A stretch of 64,000 bases of DNA from Cyclina sinensis. Taxonomy: Eukaryota; Mollusca; Bivalvia; Venerida; Veneridae. The stretch is from contig JAAONU010000014.1 in assembly GCA_012932295.1 (NCBI GenBank), positions 21,098,011 through 21,162,010 of the forward strand. The letters run 5' to 3'. The position numbers were made by a program, and so were the translations under genes. Of the stretch, positions 42,591-56,400 are shown piece after piece (within the stretch, counting starts at the first letter, position 1; the number at the start of each line of letters is the position of its first letter). The notes beneath the pieces were generated by a model. The model had not been told where the DNA came from and did no database searches. It saw only the letters and a list, made by a program, of their open reading frames with translations.

Positions 42591-45500
42591 ATAGGGTCAT
42601 CTGCATTGCTTCAATATCGAACAAGCTAATTTACCTTCATTTAGACTGTAGACACCTCTTCTTCCGTGATCAAAGATTATTCTTGAGAAATACATATTGT
42701 CGAACCGTATTGGTACGTATTGTATGGATGGTTGTTCAATGTTAGAGTCCCAGTCTGATCTTATCCTGTCAGTGAAAGGTCAACCGTTGCTTGCATATTT
42801 GGCCCCCTGAAGTCTGTGTACTATATGACTTGGTTACTGTCATTTCAGTCGGGCTGACACTGGAAATTTTAACCATATCATTTGTTTTTTCTTTTATATT
42901 TATCATTTTTCTTTTTCTTTGTTTTCCGTTTAATGCTGGCCCATCTGTTCCTGTGTAGGTTCAAGTTTCCAGTTGATGCAAAATTCGAGATGCAAGGGCA
43001 TTTAGTCTTAAAATAAAGTTGAATGTTCATTTTTCGGGTTCTCTCCCTTTATTCAGTTTTATCTCTGACAAATTTTAGAGGACATCACAGTTCATAATTG
43101 CCTAAGTATGATTCTATCATAGATTAGAAAAAACTAAGGGGGTGTTGATGGAACCGAAGCTCACTTAATTCGTTTATCTCTCAACATTTTTATGTGTAAA
43201 AATAGGGACGAAAATTCTGTCAAATAATGGTTTATGTCTGCATTGCCTGTAATTTCATTTCATGTTTTTCTAATTGCTGATGGAATTGTCATTTCACAAA
43301 CCATTTCTAGACTGATGCATCCAAAAATTAGAGATCAAATAAGTGAAAACAAATGAATCAGAACGCCCACGTTTCAGCTTCACTTGGATAATTTCTAAAA
43401 TTAAGTTTGCGATATGATATTTTGCTTGAAATCCAGGGATAAATTTCTGTCACTGCGAGTAGCTTTGTATGGATGTCACGTAATTTGCGTTTTCGACAAG
43501 ATACTTTCATATAAAGACATTATACGTTGCTAAAGCTTTGAAAATGAGAGATGAATCATGTTTTAGGCAGCGAATTCCCGAGACACCTTTATTGTCAGAA
43601 GTCATATATGGCAAATCGGTAAACCCTCACTAACCGAGTCCAGTGTGTAAGCCATATTTTCGTGACCCTGCTAATCCTTCATACCCGTAAATATGGGATA
43701 ACCGTTTCAACTCTTGTAGAGGAATAGTGGCATGCTTTATAAAACCAAAACATAGTTATTTGGCGGGAAGGTAGATAATTTCATAGAAAAGGGTTAGTGG
43801 TCTAGAACCTGTATTTTGCTGAGAAAATAGGTCAGGGGTTTTCTAGATAAGGGCAGTGGTGTCCTGCTGGTTTTCCTCGAAAGAATAAAAGGTATGGCAT
43901 TTTTCAGGAACGACAGGAAACATTTCTTTGCATCACTTTTATAATGAGAAAGATGTACATGTACTAGGAACAAAAACTTCGCCAAAAATTCTCCATGCAA
44001 AAAAAAACACATTTGACATAATAACTAAAAATATTTTATTTCTCGTGTGATTAATATTGATGAAAATATTTACATCTGCCGTAAGCTTATATTTTATTCA
44101 CGCTTTTATTTTGAGCAAACTTTTAAAATGTCTAAATCTTAGCGATTTTCAAAAGTGCACCGTTACTTTTGTCTCTGAGTATATAATAGCTGTTAGGCCA
44201 GCTGGAATTGAATTAATGAACAACCCGTAAATTGATGATGATTTAATGTTTATTTGTGTTTAACGACAAAATAACAGATGTCATGAAACATAGATGTCAA
44301 AAATGTGTCAGCTAAAGAGGCATGAGTTTTATCAAAATACATTCAGTGTGTGAGGAATACAGATTTGTTAATATCAATACAAAATTATATTTGTATACAA
44401 AAATAATAATATATATAGACCGTATAAATACTACCTACTTCTATTTACAGAACAAGTATTTAAATCTGTACAAATATGGCTTTAATTTGGATGCATGCAT
44501 TTACATAGTCACTTTCAACACTATTATGTGTAACACAATTATGCATGTTTACAGTACTTTGAAACTAGTACCCTTTTTCTACATTTCTACTTTTTTAACA
44601 CTGTATAGAATACACCGTGAACATTGCATTTAGGTTAACAAAATAAGCTATATAAATGACAAATACAATAAAATTTTATCTACATATACGCATAACGACT
44701 AGTCAAACGTATATAAATTAATATCACGGGAAAACAATTTTTACATTTTGTTAAAATAACATTTCACAACAACAGTCTTTCATCTAACACTGGTATGAAG
44801 CGTATATATTAGGCCTAATGTCGTTATAACGACCTTTTTCAATTCATACTTGAGGATGCAAAAATCGTTGACGTCAGTTTTCAAAAGTTTTGATTGGTTC
44901 CCGAGACTTGGACAGACCAATCAGAGAACTTTGAGTACTTCTCATTTCCTGTTTGAAAAAACGAAATAATTACGAATTCAAATATTCTTAACTCTTTAAA
45001 CAGTAATTAAAAAATTAAGTTTAGCCATTCGAAATACACGATTAATATCACATAAAACATACATGTATTTTTTTTACAGGAAGCGTCACTGTGTTTTACA
45101 TAATGATGTAATTCTATTGTTCTACACAGACCTCTAAAACAGAGATCAAATAAAAGTAGTTTGTCTATTCATCTGCTTCATCTTGACACTGCTACTGGCA
45201 ACATTTCTGTTTTTGTAGTAAATAAGAAAAAAAATCTCACTTTAGACGTAGATTATTCAGGCTCAATTGTCGTAACTTGAGCATAATACTTAGACCTTTC
45301 TTTTTTTATTTGAAACAAACCGCGGAATTTATTGCTGACAAATCAGCAGGTAACAAAAACATGTTTATTGTTAGAAAGTTAACTTAAAGCATTCAAAGCA
45401 GATTTTAAAGAGTAAAGCAAAAAGTCTGCAGCTGCTTACATAAAGTGTATAACATTTACATGGTCGTTTTGATTTTGTAATTATAACTGCATAACAAGCA

Positions 45501-46249
45501 TACAGTTTAACACTAGCTTCTAAGTTTTCAGTGTACACCACAGAACGTCTACTGAACTAACAGATCCAGATTCGTGGATGAGGTCAAGAAAAGCATTTTC
45601 TATCTTATTACAAAAACTAGCTGTTTTCTAAGCATCAAGGAAAAAATCCCAAATATCTGGCATTTGTTTGATAAAATGTCTACGCCACATTGTGGACGTG
45701 TCGTATATAGCTAACGTAATGACGCAATAAAAGGTGACGTCATTAAGAAAATACAGCTGACAATTTTAGTCATAGTGTCTTAAAAAGTTAACTTAATAAC
45801 GCCATGTTACAATGAAGGGTAGGTATCACAGACGTTGCTAGAATCAACAATTTCATTTTACTTAGAATAAACGGTAAAATGCTCACTTTTCATTGTCTTG
45901 ACAACTGCTTTTACTGTACAGTTGCAACTATTGTCATTTCATAAATAGCCACTACACACACGGCTCCTGTATTTATCTTCGCCCAAGACCTCGTAAGTTT
46001 TGTGACCTGTTTGTCACTTTTTTGAAACGCAGAAGCTGGTACTTCAGAAGATTCGACAAATTTTGCAAAACAGTGTGTGTTGTTTTTATAAAGCAATTTA
46101 ATTGCATGTAACTGCTTTAGACTTTGGTTAGCATTATAACCCACACAGCGTCCGCAGTGTTTGAATACACAAGTACTTCATGTGTTTCAACGAAAAGCTT
46201 CATAGCATTTCTTATTTATTGCACCACATTTTTTCGTTCACTATCAGAT
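42591..46249. other. Intergenic sequence and probable INF2 3' UTR
   Basis: A+T-rich, no gene recognised on either strand. Several AATAAA signals exist on the minus strand (the closest to the INF2 stop at 46215-46220), so the 3' UTR could be tens of bases or up to about 2 kb; the sequence alone does not decide. Confidence 0.45.
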
Positions 46250-49200
46250 TCATTTACTTGGCTTTCTTTTCTTCTCAGAAGATTCACTTTTAAGTGAATC
46301 TGTGGATTTCCTGACGTTCTTATCTTTAGCTTTCAGTCCGAGAATTTTCCTCAACGATGGGGATTTTCCACCTTCCTTTGATCCCGACTGCTCCTCAGTC
46401 CCTTCTGTGCATTCATCAACAGGCGCCAACTTACCACTTGAATCAGACTCGGGGCGGACTTTGCTTCCACTTCCGCCAATTTTCTGAAAGAAACCTTTAC
46501 TTTTGTTATCATTAGATTTATCATGTTCCTTCCCCGTTTTAATTGCGCTTCTTCCCGGTAACCGTAAGCTTGCCGCTCGTTTTAATGGAGACGGGGTAAC
46601 GTCTTTCTTGCTTGGAAGTGAGTCTGTGTCCTTAGATCTTCGTGGAGGTGGTGTTGGAGGGGGTGAACCATCTTCTTCTTTTAATTTTTCAACACGTGCC
46701 TTTGAGGAAGCAGTCGGGCTCATAAATGAACGACGTGGTGTAGTGGATTTCACAGGAGCCTCTTTGCTTTGTGAGGTACTACCAATGGATGGTCGCGGTT
46801 GTGACGATTTCACACGCATTGACTGAGACCGTTTAAGTCTTGAAGGTGCATTTGGGTCGATTTCGTCTTCTTCTTCGATAGATGGCGTGGTTGCTCTCAA
46901 TGAAGACGAATGCGTCGGGTGATTTACTGGTGTTGTTGAACGTAGCCTACTTGAACTTGGAGTTGATGACCTACTCGGTGTTGTTGGCGTTGGTGTCTTA
47001 GAGCGACCACTCGGTGGCGTTGGGGCAGGTCTTGATTTTACTGTTCTTGGTGTTGTAGTCGTAGCACCCCTTACATTGGATTCACTACCAGATCGTGTTG
47101 GATTCCTAGCACCTACTGTTGAAGTTGCATGTGCAGCCGGTTTTGCTGCCACTTTATGTGTTGGCGTCTGAGCCCTTGTTGTATGTGACAATGGTGTGGT
47201 TGACCTTGACCCAGGCATAGACGAATGAATAGACGAAGGCCTCTCACGTGGACCACCATGTGATACCCTTTTCTTAACAACTTGAGACGAACTTGTTGTA
47301 GAGGTATTGCTTGTAATTGAAGCTATACTTGTGTTTGAGCCAGTTCTCGTCTTGCTCAAACTCTGACTACTGGAACCCTTAGAAAGACGGCCTGATCTTG
47401 AGACAGGTGTACTACTGGTAGAGTTGCTGCGTCGTTTGTCATCAGCCTCAGGTGTTTCTTTTTGTACACGTTTTGAACTGCTTGTGGTTCCACGCATGTA
47501 GCTTGGGATTTTCTTTTCCTTCTTTGCTACCCCTGATGAGGACGCAGGAGACATTGGTCTTGAGCTAGGAGAGCTCTTAATTGTTGATTCTAAATCTGAC
47601 TGTTCCGCCCAAGCTTCTTCCTTAAGTGTACCATGGCCACTATCGGGTGATGTGGCAGAGTATTCTATAGATGAGTCAAGAGCAGAGTCTTTGGTAATAT
47701 TAACTGCATTATTTGCTACTGCCTCTGTCCAAGATTCTGTCCTTTCTTTCTTCGTGTCTATAACAGAGGATCGTGCACCTTCCGCAATAATGTTTTCATT
47801 AATTTGCAATTTAGTCATTGGCTCTGGCTTTTTACTAAAGCTTGGCATTTGGAATTCTGATTCTAGAGTACTGCTAAGCGATGTTCTTTGAGAGACAGTA
47901 CCTGACATGGTTTCAAATCCCTCGTCACGGCTGGCGCTGTCTGAGCTACTGGCATAACTACATCGTGAACCAATCTCATTCTGGAGTAGTTCATTGCTTC
48001 CCTGAGGTTTATGAATTATCTGTAACGACCCATCAGACCGTGGGCTGTTCAGAATGTTATCTCCTTTCATGCCTTCAACTGGATAAGTCTTTGGCGAAAG
48101 GTTTCCAGATTCTATGCCATGCAGGCCTTGAACATTATCGTAGAAACTTTGTCTTCGCTTTTCTTCACGTTTCTTTCGCCATTTTAATATTGCAGCCTGT
48201 GGAGGATCATCATTTTCATCTATAGGCTTTGCGAGTAACGAGGGCGTCAACGGCCTAGGAAAATCAATGCTTTCAGGAATTTTGTTAGTAAATGATGGAG
48301 ATGGAGTTTCAGAGTCACGTACTTTGTCAGACAGGGTTTTTACTGACGACTCCCTTCGAGACTGCGCCGGGGAATTTTCCCCATCACTACATGTTTCGCG
48401 TAAGGTTTCTGTTGAAGTGTTTGTGGATTTTATCGATAGCCTGCTACTAGAACTCTTAGGACTGTCACTTCTTGTGCTTGCTGTACTCGATGGTCGTCTG
48501 GGTGATGATGATCCCTGGGTGACTGTTTCTGCATCAGAGTCTTCATCGGCGAAAATTCGACCATTTCTACGACCGTCTGTGAACATATTTACTGCACTGC
48601 TTCTGAGTGAATTTCGTTTTTCTTCATTTGATATGTTAAAATTACCATCACTCATTGCTTTTCGAGCTACAGCTTCATCATACGACTTTGAGCGGCTCAT
48701 ACTGTTTTTACTTACATAATCTCTAATAGCTTCATCTATGTTTTCTTTCTCAACATTACTTTTCCACCGACCCTGTGAATGTTCAAGCATGGCTTTCTGA
48801 GACAAACTGTCTTTATCACCGAATCTCTGATCACGAAAACGCTTTTTGCCAGCTAATTTGGCTGCTTTACTCAAAGCTTCCTTATCCGTTTTTTCTTCTG
48901 ATTCAACCTTTTCAGATGACTCTTCAGTACTTTTTCTATTTCTACGAGGAGGCACAGCCGGTGATTTAGGTGTTACCACAACGTCATGATTTTCAACAGT
49001 TTTAGTTTCTGATTTGCCAGGTTTAGCTTTAACTTCAGTGTTTTCAGGTGGTTCGATTTTCTTAAAGGCTGCGTGAATGTCATCCATTGAAAGATTTGAT
49101 CTCATTTTTCGTTTATTACGTTTCACTTTTAAATGTTCAGGCTCGTTTGGATCTCCTTGTGGTACAACTTTAGTATCCACTGGTTTACTGGCATTAAATG

Positions 49201-50415
49201 TTGCAGTTACAGTTTCTGTTGGGTTTTGAGACACTGTCTCACTTTTTACCATTTCGTCAATTTGTTTACCAGTTTCCTCTATAGCTTTTAGCACCTTATC
49301 AATATCAGATTTATCTAATTCACTATGCCAACGCTTATTAATTTTAGATCGAACCGACATTGAAACTGACACTTCGTCCGTTTTATTTTTAACATCTTCC
49401 GCAGTTTCTAAAACACGACGAATCTCTTCAACCTGGTTTAAAGTACTAGAACTAAACCTCCTAGCAAGTTTTTCTTTATTTTTCTTTTCCACCATAGCAT
49501 AGCTATCATCCTTAGTCACTTGTATATCCTCGGCGTTTTTCGTTTCAAATGTAGATTCAACGTCAATTTCTTTTGTAGGCGTAACTAATCGAGATTTCTC
49601 GTCTATTTTTGGAAGAATTTTGTCAGTTGCTTCACTTCTCCACCGCGCAGATCGGCGCATAGGGTCATCAGACCTAAAAGGAGTATGTTTTCTTTCTATA
49701 GAGAGATTATCTTCACTTTTATTGTTATTTGGATCATACATCCTTTTCGGAGTGCCCTCATACGTTGGAGAAGTCGTCTTGTCATACAAACTTCTTGATC
49801 TCCGAACCCCCATCCCCGCTCTATAATCAAAGTCATCATCTAATATATCAGACTTTGGTCTTTCTTTAATTTCAATAACCTCTTTCTTCTGAGCTTCAAT
49901 ATTTGGCGAAGGTGCTCTTTCACGACCAAACATTTCACTAACACTACCGTGACCTTCTCGGAGCTGACGCCTGTTTTGGCTTCTTCTTCGCAGACTCTGA
50001 GTTCTCACAAAACTTCCATCAGTAGCAGGAGACTTGGCGTTTTCATTCTCGGGCTGCATAAGAATATCAAACAAAGTTCCATCGGTATCTACCGCATAGC
50101 TTCGTCTTGAACCGGTCTGATTTAGTTCATCAATATTTCCATTAACTTTAGCGTCGTTTTCACTTGATTCTGTATCTTGTTTTTTGTTAGATTTCCCGCG
50201 TATACTTCTCCTTCCGGTTCCTCCTCGCACAAAACCGGAACTAACATCTTCTCTCGGTGACATAGGACTATCGGCTGTATCTAAGTTGATCTTCTGAATT
50301 TTTGTGACGGAGAAATTTGTTTCACCAAACTTCTTAAAACCACTTCTCACGTCTGCTAAAAGCATTTCGACAATAGAACCTTTACCGTCTGGGTCTTCTG
50401 GTGTTTGGTCTTCTG
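46250..50415 (-). CDS. INF2: INF2 giant last exon: DAD/WH2-like motif plus 1.36-kaa tail
   Basis: 4,166 bp; acceptor TATTTTTACAG at 50416-50418, TAA at 46250. Begins [26 protein letters not shown], matching human IDALLADIRKGF. The paired leucines are present but the later Leu of human GFQL is Lys here. The tail has three zones: acidic/basic mixed with short helix repeats (48.7-49.7 kb); Ser-rich with acidic patches; then a strongly basic Ser/Thr/Pro zone (46.7-47.6 kb) like microtubule-binding tails. SH3-type sites include PAVPPRR and PTPPPRR. It ends KKRKPSK without a CAAX box, so a prenylated ER form is not encoded here. Confidence 0.9.
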
Positions 50416-53400
50416 CTGTAAAAATATTAAAGTCTGATAAGAAAAATTATCTGACGTCACAAATATCTATACAAATGCTACACCGTCAGTAAAAAATCAA
50501 AAAATATTTCAAAGTATTAATATTCACACTTGTTTTGATTTTAAATGACACTTATGATGCTATGTAAAATTTGAATGACCATTTTCCGTGAAAGAAAGGT
50601 AGCTAATCCAAAAGCTATAAATACCTTCGGTTTTCTTCTGAACTTCTGCCTCCTTCTGGCGTCTCTTTGCCTCCATTTTTTCTTCGTATGCTTTTCTTTG
50701 ATCATTTTCCTACAAAATATACAAATAGAGTTAATCAACAAGTTTTCCCGTTACCTAGCAAGCTTTAATAATACAAACAGTTCCTGGAGAACCAACAGTA
50801 ATTCAAAACTGTTATGTTATGTCCTAATTTGATTATCTGTCTATGAATATTCAGTAAAGATTATCTTTTTATGGTGCAATTGAGTAGCACTGTTAAAAAT
50901 TCTAAAAATGTTTTTATTTCCTTTTATTACCTTTGGTATCATAATAAACGTGTACGATTCTATCATAATTCCTAATAAGCAGCCTTAATCATCAACAATC
51001 GTGAAGCCATTAAATGTAAAACTAAAACAAATTGATTTTTGATTTTGCAATAATGAGTCTACCAAGTTTTTTTGTTTGTTTTTTTTTGAAGTTATGAACG
51101 AAGGCATACTTACAGTTTTAGCTTTTGTGAATCTTTCACAGAATGTCTGCAGGATCTTAAAGCACTCTTCTAGTTTAAAGGTCTTCTCGTCCTCACAGAA
51201 GAAGTCTGCCAGCTCGAGGCGTAGACTCTCCATGTCCTTAAGATCTTCTTTCAGGTTGTACATCTCCTTTTTGGCACTCTGCCAAGAAAAAGCATAAATT
51301 CTATAATATTTGCATACTGAAATAGCAAACCTAAGGTGTCACTGTATTGATTTGCTTTGTGACAGTGACACATTTGCAACTTAGTACCCATACACCTGTT
51401 CTAAGTCAATTGTTAAAATATCGGCACGGATTTCCAGTGCTGTATTAAAAAAATACCCACAACAAAACTGATATATTTAAAATGTGAGTTTTAACTATAT
51501 ACTGAATAAAACATGTCGATACTGGGTCACAATCTGATGACTAAGAGACACTTAGAAAGATTTGCTATTCGAATAAGCTCGAATTTTCAACTTTAACTTG
51601 TAAATGGAATACCTGATATTAAATCACGGTTTTACTGTATTGTTAAGCGGCGATCGGTTTCAAAGATCAATTTAAGTTTAACTTATTGATTTGTATGGTT
51701 TTTGCAAGCGTCTGTACCTTTAAAAATCCTTCCATTTGTCTTCTAAAGTCTGACCCCACGGAACCAATGTTCTTGTTTATTCTTTCCATCTTTTCATCCA
51801 GCGTGTTAATATCAGACGTGAGGTTCTCGATTGAGGCCCTGCAAGAGTAAGATATAAAAGACTGATATTAGTCATTTAATTTAATGGAGGCCCTGCAATA
51901 GGAGAACATGATATAAAATTAATAATCAGTAAAAACTGAGGCCCTGATATATGAAAATATGAAAGAGACATATGTTTGCCTTGCAGATCAAGGTTTGTGC
52001 TTGTTGCCAATAAATAAAAATGATATGAACACTTTATCGGTGTGTTAATGTGTTCAAAACGACACAGGGAGACACATTTCACAAAATTTACTGGTTTACA
52101 GATTTCAATCAAGTAATTACGTTTCACCATGGGTCATGGAATGTCACTTTAGTAACTCTTTGATCAGATGAATAATCTACTCTGTCGTTCTTGCTGTATC
52201 AGGCGCATAACAGCGTCACTGTAAAATCACGCATTTTTTTAGCTTTAAGGTTGACAGAAACCTATAAATACTATACAAGATGTAAGTTTAAAGTCTCGTA
52301 ATTGAGATCCGACCAGTTCAAAAACTAAGATTTCAAATACCACAGGCTTTGGTATTTTAGGGCTTTGACCTTAACGTAAAGGAAGTTACATAAACTATAC
52401 GATCAGAATACATGCAGCACAAAAAGACCTCGAACCTTTCTCTACAAATTATTAATCTAATTCCATTAAGTCTAAAACCCTATGAACGCAGTTTCGTTTC
52501 TCATGCGCGAAACTTATGACTAGACAGCATATGCTCTTATGTGTCGCCTTGCACCATGACAACTCAGGTATACAATCAATATCCGCCAGCAATTTTAAAT
52601 TTTCCAGCAAATTATAAACGACTGAAAATACCATTATGAATTATCAGATATAAATGTCTTTTCCGCTTTATTACTAAATCCCAAGATACGATTTGATAAT
52701 ATTAATTTTGTTTGAATGCCATGTCAAATACGTGAAGCAATTCACGCTCATGTTTCCTTATTTTTTTTTCGAATGAATCTTAACGTTATCTACAGCAGGA
52801 AGACTCAACCCCCTCCCCACCTACCCCGACCCCCACCTCTCCTCTTCGTATGCTATCATCTGTTACTATTTTTAGCTTATTAGTATTACGCACTGAATTT
52901 TTATTTTTTCCAAGGATGAGAAAATGTGTTCTCATACCCATCGTTAAATATTTATTACTAAGCGTTGCATAACGAGTTTATATGGCGTGAAGATTTCTTT
53001 AAGAAATGTAGCTAAACGTGGTATTACATCGCAATATTGTTATTCACAAATTTCACACCTAGTAAACCCGGGGTATACGCAAGCTGAGCTACACCATCTA
53101 TTATTATCTAGGTTTCTACCTGTCCCACAAATATCACTTCTACTCCAAGGATAAATACTAGTTCAAATTGCCCCTAATTTAAATCAAATGAGATTTCTAT
53201 TTCAGATGATTCAGCCCCGTTTTTTTCCCCTGCATTCCACACACTTGCCTATCAATGTTGTAGAAAATGACCCAAAACCATCTCAATCTTACACATACAG
53301 GAAATTTTGAGAAACAATGTTGCTAGCACAAAACGATGACCAAATATAAGTAATTTTGAGACTGAAACCAAAGTAGGTACAAAGGTATATAGATATAAAC

Positions 53401-56400
53401 TATTTCAGTTTTATACTACATTTTTAATCACTTTGCCACCTTATTGCCATATTGGCATGCTTTAATGTCGGCACAAGGCCTTAAAGCTATCTCCATAAAA
53501 TGCTGTACAAAACTGCACGCATAAAATGCATGCTCACACGCTATCGCTATCGATTCAACTTGAAGGAAGTCAAACGACAACAACTGTCGATAGGAATAAA
53601 AGACAATTTTTATTTCTGCTTCTTAAGCGCAGACACTGGAAACACCACCTATTCTAAAAAAAAAAGTATGATAATTTTAATTGAGATTAACGCTAAGGGT
53701 GGTTTGTATGTATCTTAAAAATGTTAATCTGAACTTACAAAGAAGCTTCCTTTAGAAATTTCATCTCATCCGGAAAGCCCAGAAGAGCTGGATTCTTCTC
53801 CTCGGCTTGCTGGAAAATATAGACAGGTTATTTTTAGAAAACCGTGATATGACCTTGACCTTTTTAATCCAATTCAGGTCGGCAACTATTGTTGTGCCAA
53901 TGGCCAAGATGGTAAGAAGTCTTTAATCTGTCTCGATCAGCTTTCATTTTTTAGTTGGTAAGTCCATTTAGAATGAAATATACAACTAAAGGAAAACAGA
54001 TGGCCTTTGTTTTCAGTTTCTGTTTTAATGGTATGTTTAAAGAAAACAAACAGCATGGGAATAACATAAATTACATAACATGAAAAAACTTGTGACAGAT
54101 CAAACAAACGTACTTAATCTGTTGGAAAAAAAAACGCTTACTCATTACGTAAATTACAGTGTTTTATGCGAGTTTATCTTATTTGCATAACTTCAAAGGG
54201 AAGTGGAGTTCATACGAATTTTCAACAAATACGGAACTGTGGGATAAAAAAATATATTATTTGTTACCATAACAACATAGTGCATCAGATTCATCCGAGG
54301 TTTGTTGGCTCTTGTCTCGGTTAGCTTGAGTAGGGACGACAGCTTGAAACCCGCCGCATCGCCAGCATAATTTCCCTGTATATCAAAATAAGGGTTACAA
54401 TTAATTAAGCTATGAAACAGATATGAAAATGTTTATTCTCCTTCAAGGATCAAAAGGCCCAAGGAAATTAAGGAAAAGGCATTCTGCTTTCTTTGTAAAT
54501 GATTTAATTAACTGACGTCTGCGTCTGTTGTAAAATAATGTATTTAAAATGTAAAGGGTGCTCCAGCTTTAAAAGTATTTAAAGAAAGCAAGAGTTTTAA
54601 TATATAAGACATACAAAATGTGATTTGTCCGCTGTCCCTTTAGAGAAAAGTCCGATACAGCATTCTAAACGATATTTCTGTGACAGTTCTTATCAAGTGG
54701 GAAGATATTTAGTTTGTTAATGGGTAAGCTATTTACGTCCATTCATTTGCGTGTCAGTGACATTAAATTTTGACATTTAGGTACTACAGAATGAAAAAAA
54801 AATGTCTGCTTTGATTATTGTACACGAATTCGACCTATTTACCATGGCGGTTTTTTACAGTTTTGACGACGAAATCTACATTTCACTAGAAAGACAATAA
54901 ATAAAAACAAACGTCAACAGATAAATAACAAAACAACCATTTACTTTCAGAAAAACGTATTTTTGCAACAGCTTCAACCTTGAAGACGAAAATCACAGTA
55001 TTGTCCCGTTAACCGTGACATGTTGGACAATGATACTTTTGAACGTACTTACACCAGTAAATCAAGCAAAAATATTTCAGAGTGATAAAATTGTCATTTT
55101 CTGTCGTTTTTATTATCGAGTTTACATCACCTGCCAGCCGAGTATACGAAAACAATTGAAAAACGTGCAAATTGTTTCTTAATTAATGAAATGAAATTTA
55201 TTTGTGACCGCAATTTCCCTCCGTACTTCAAATAAAAAAAACTCAACAAAATTAAGATCAACCTCCGTTGCAACGTGTAAAAAAAATATTTCACAGAAAA
55301 TGCTAGATTACCCAGAAAGTCACCGTGAAGTAACAACAACAAAAGGTCAGTTAAGGACAGGCAGTAAAAATACAATAAGGCAAACCAGTACTAAATTAAG
55401 GACCATTAAGTGAAGACCTCACTATTTGTGCGGATACTAAACATGTACTTGTTTTTTAAGGGGTGACAACAAACCGGGTTCTAATGAAATCAAATAAAGG
55501 CACAGACAGATCCTATCCGCTTCCATTTTTAGGGCTGTATCTTACAGAAGACTGTATCAATGCAAATATAAAGATCACTGCTGTTGACAGATTAAAAGCA
55601 ACTGCTCTAAGCTGAAAGCGTTTAAAGAAAACTATGAACATGTATACCTGTAATCTGATGTTAAAAATCAAAAGCGTAAATGGTTCGACTTGTTCTTCTA
55701 GCGACCCATATATTATGAAAAAACAGAGACAATTAGCGTAGAAATCATCGATGGACACTAAATCGAAGATTTTTTAAGAAGACGACAAAAATTCCAGAAG
55801 ATGAAAGAAGGTATCGTGGAATACTTACAGCATTAAGGAAGTTCCCGGCAAGCAGGACCAGGTATAACAGCTCGTGTAAGTTCTTGTTTTCTTTGATGTC
55901 TGAAATATAGAATAAACTTCTTCTGTAAAGAGAACTTCTACGATTTGTAATGGGGTTAAGGTAACTTTCTGCAAATTATAGGTTTTAGATACAAGACTGG
56001 TTAGCTAGTAACATAAACCTCAACAGATGGCACTGCATAATGAAAAATATATGACTGATTTTCTAAAAAGTAACAAGTTGCGATAAAATCTTATTATCAC
56101 TTTAGAACTGCTTCACACATGGCGAACATATCAAAGAGCAGACAACTTTTCAATATTGGAAAAAAAACAGTCCCAGGTTCGCCTATAATTTTGCTAAACA
56201 GATATTGAAATATTAAAAAGAAGTTTGCACCTAGTATGACAACATTAAACTTGCACCAAATGTTTGTTTATTATCATATTATAACATTATTACTAACAAT
56301 TTATGTTGCAGCCAATTTCACCATCCAAGGCACATAAACTCGCCAAAATAGGACATACTGAGAAAAAATGAAAAATTGCAACCTCAATTATTTTCTAGCC

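Noticed and set aside
46503..49826. Several plus-strand open frames of 60-150 codons opposite the INF2 last exon
   Set aside because: Antisense shadows of a long Ser/Thr-rich coding exon; no independent gene features.
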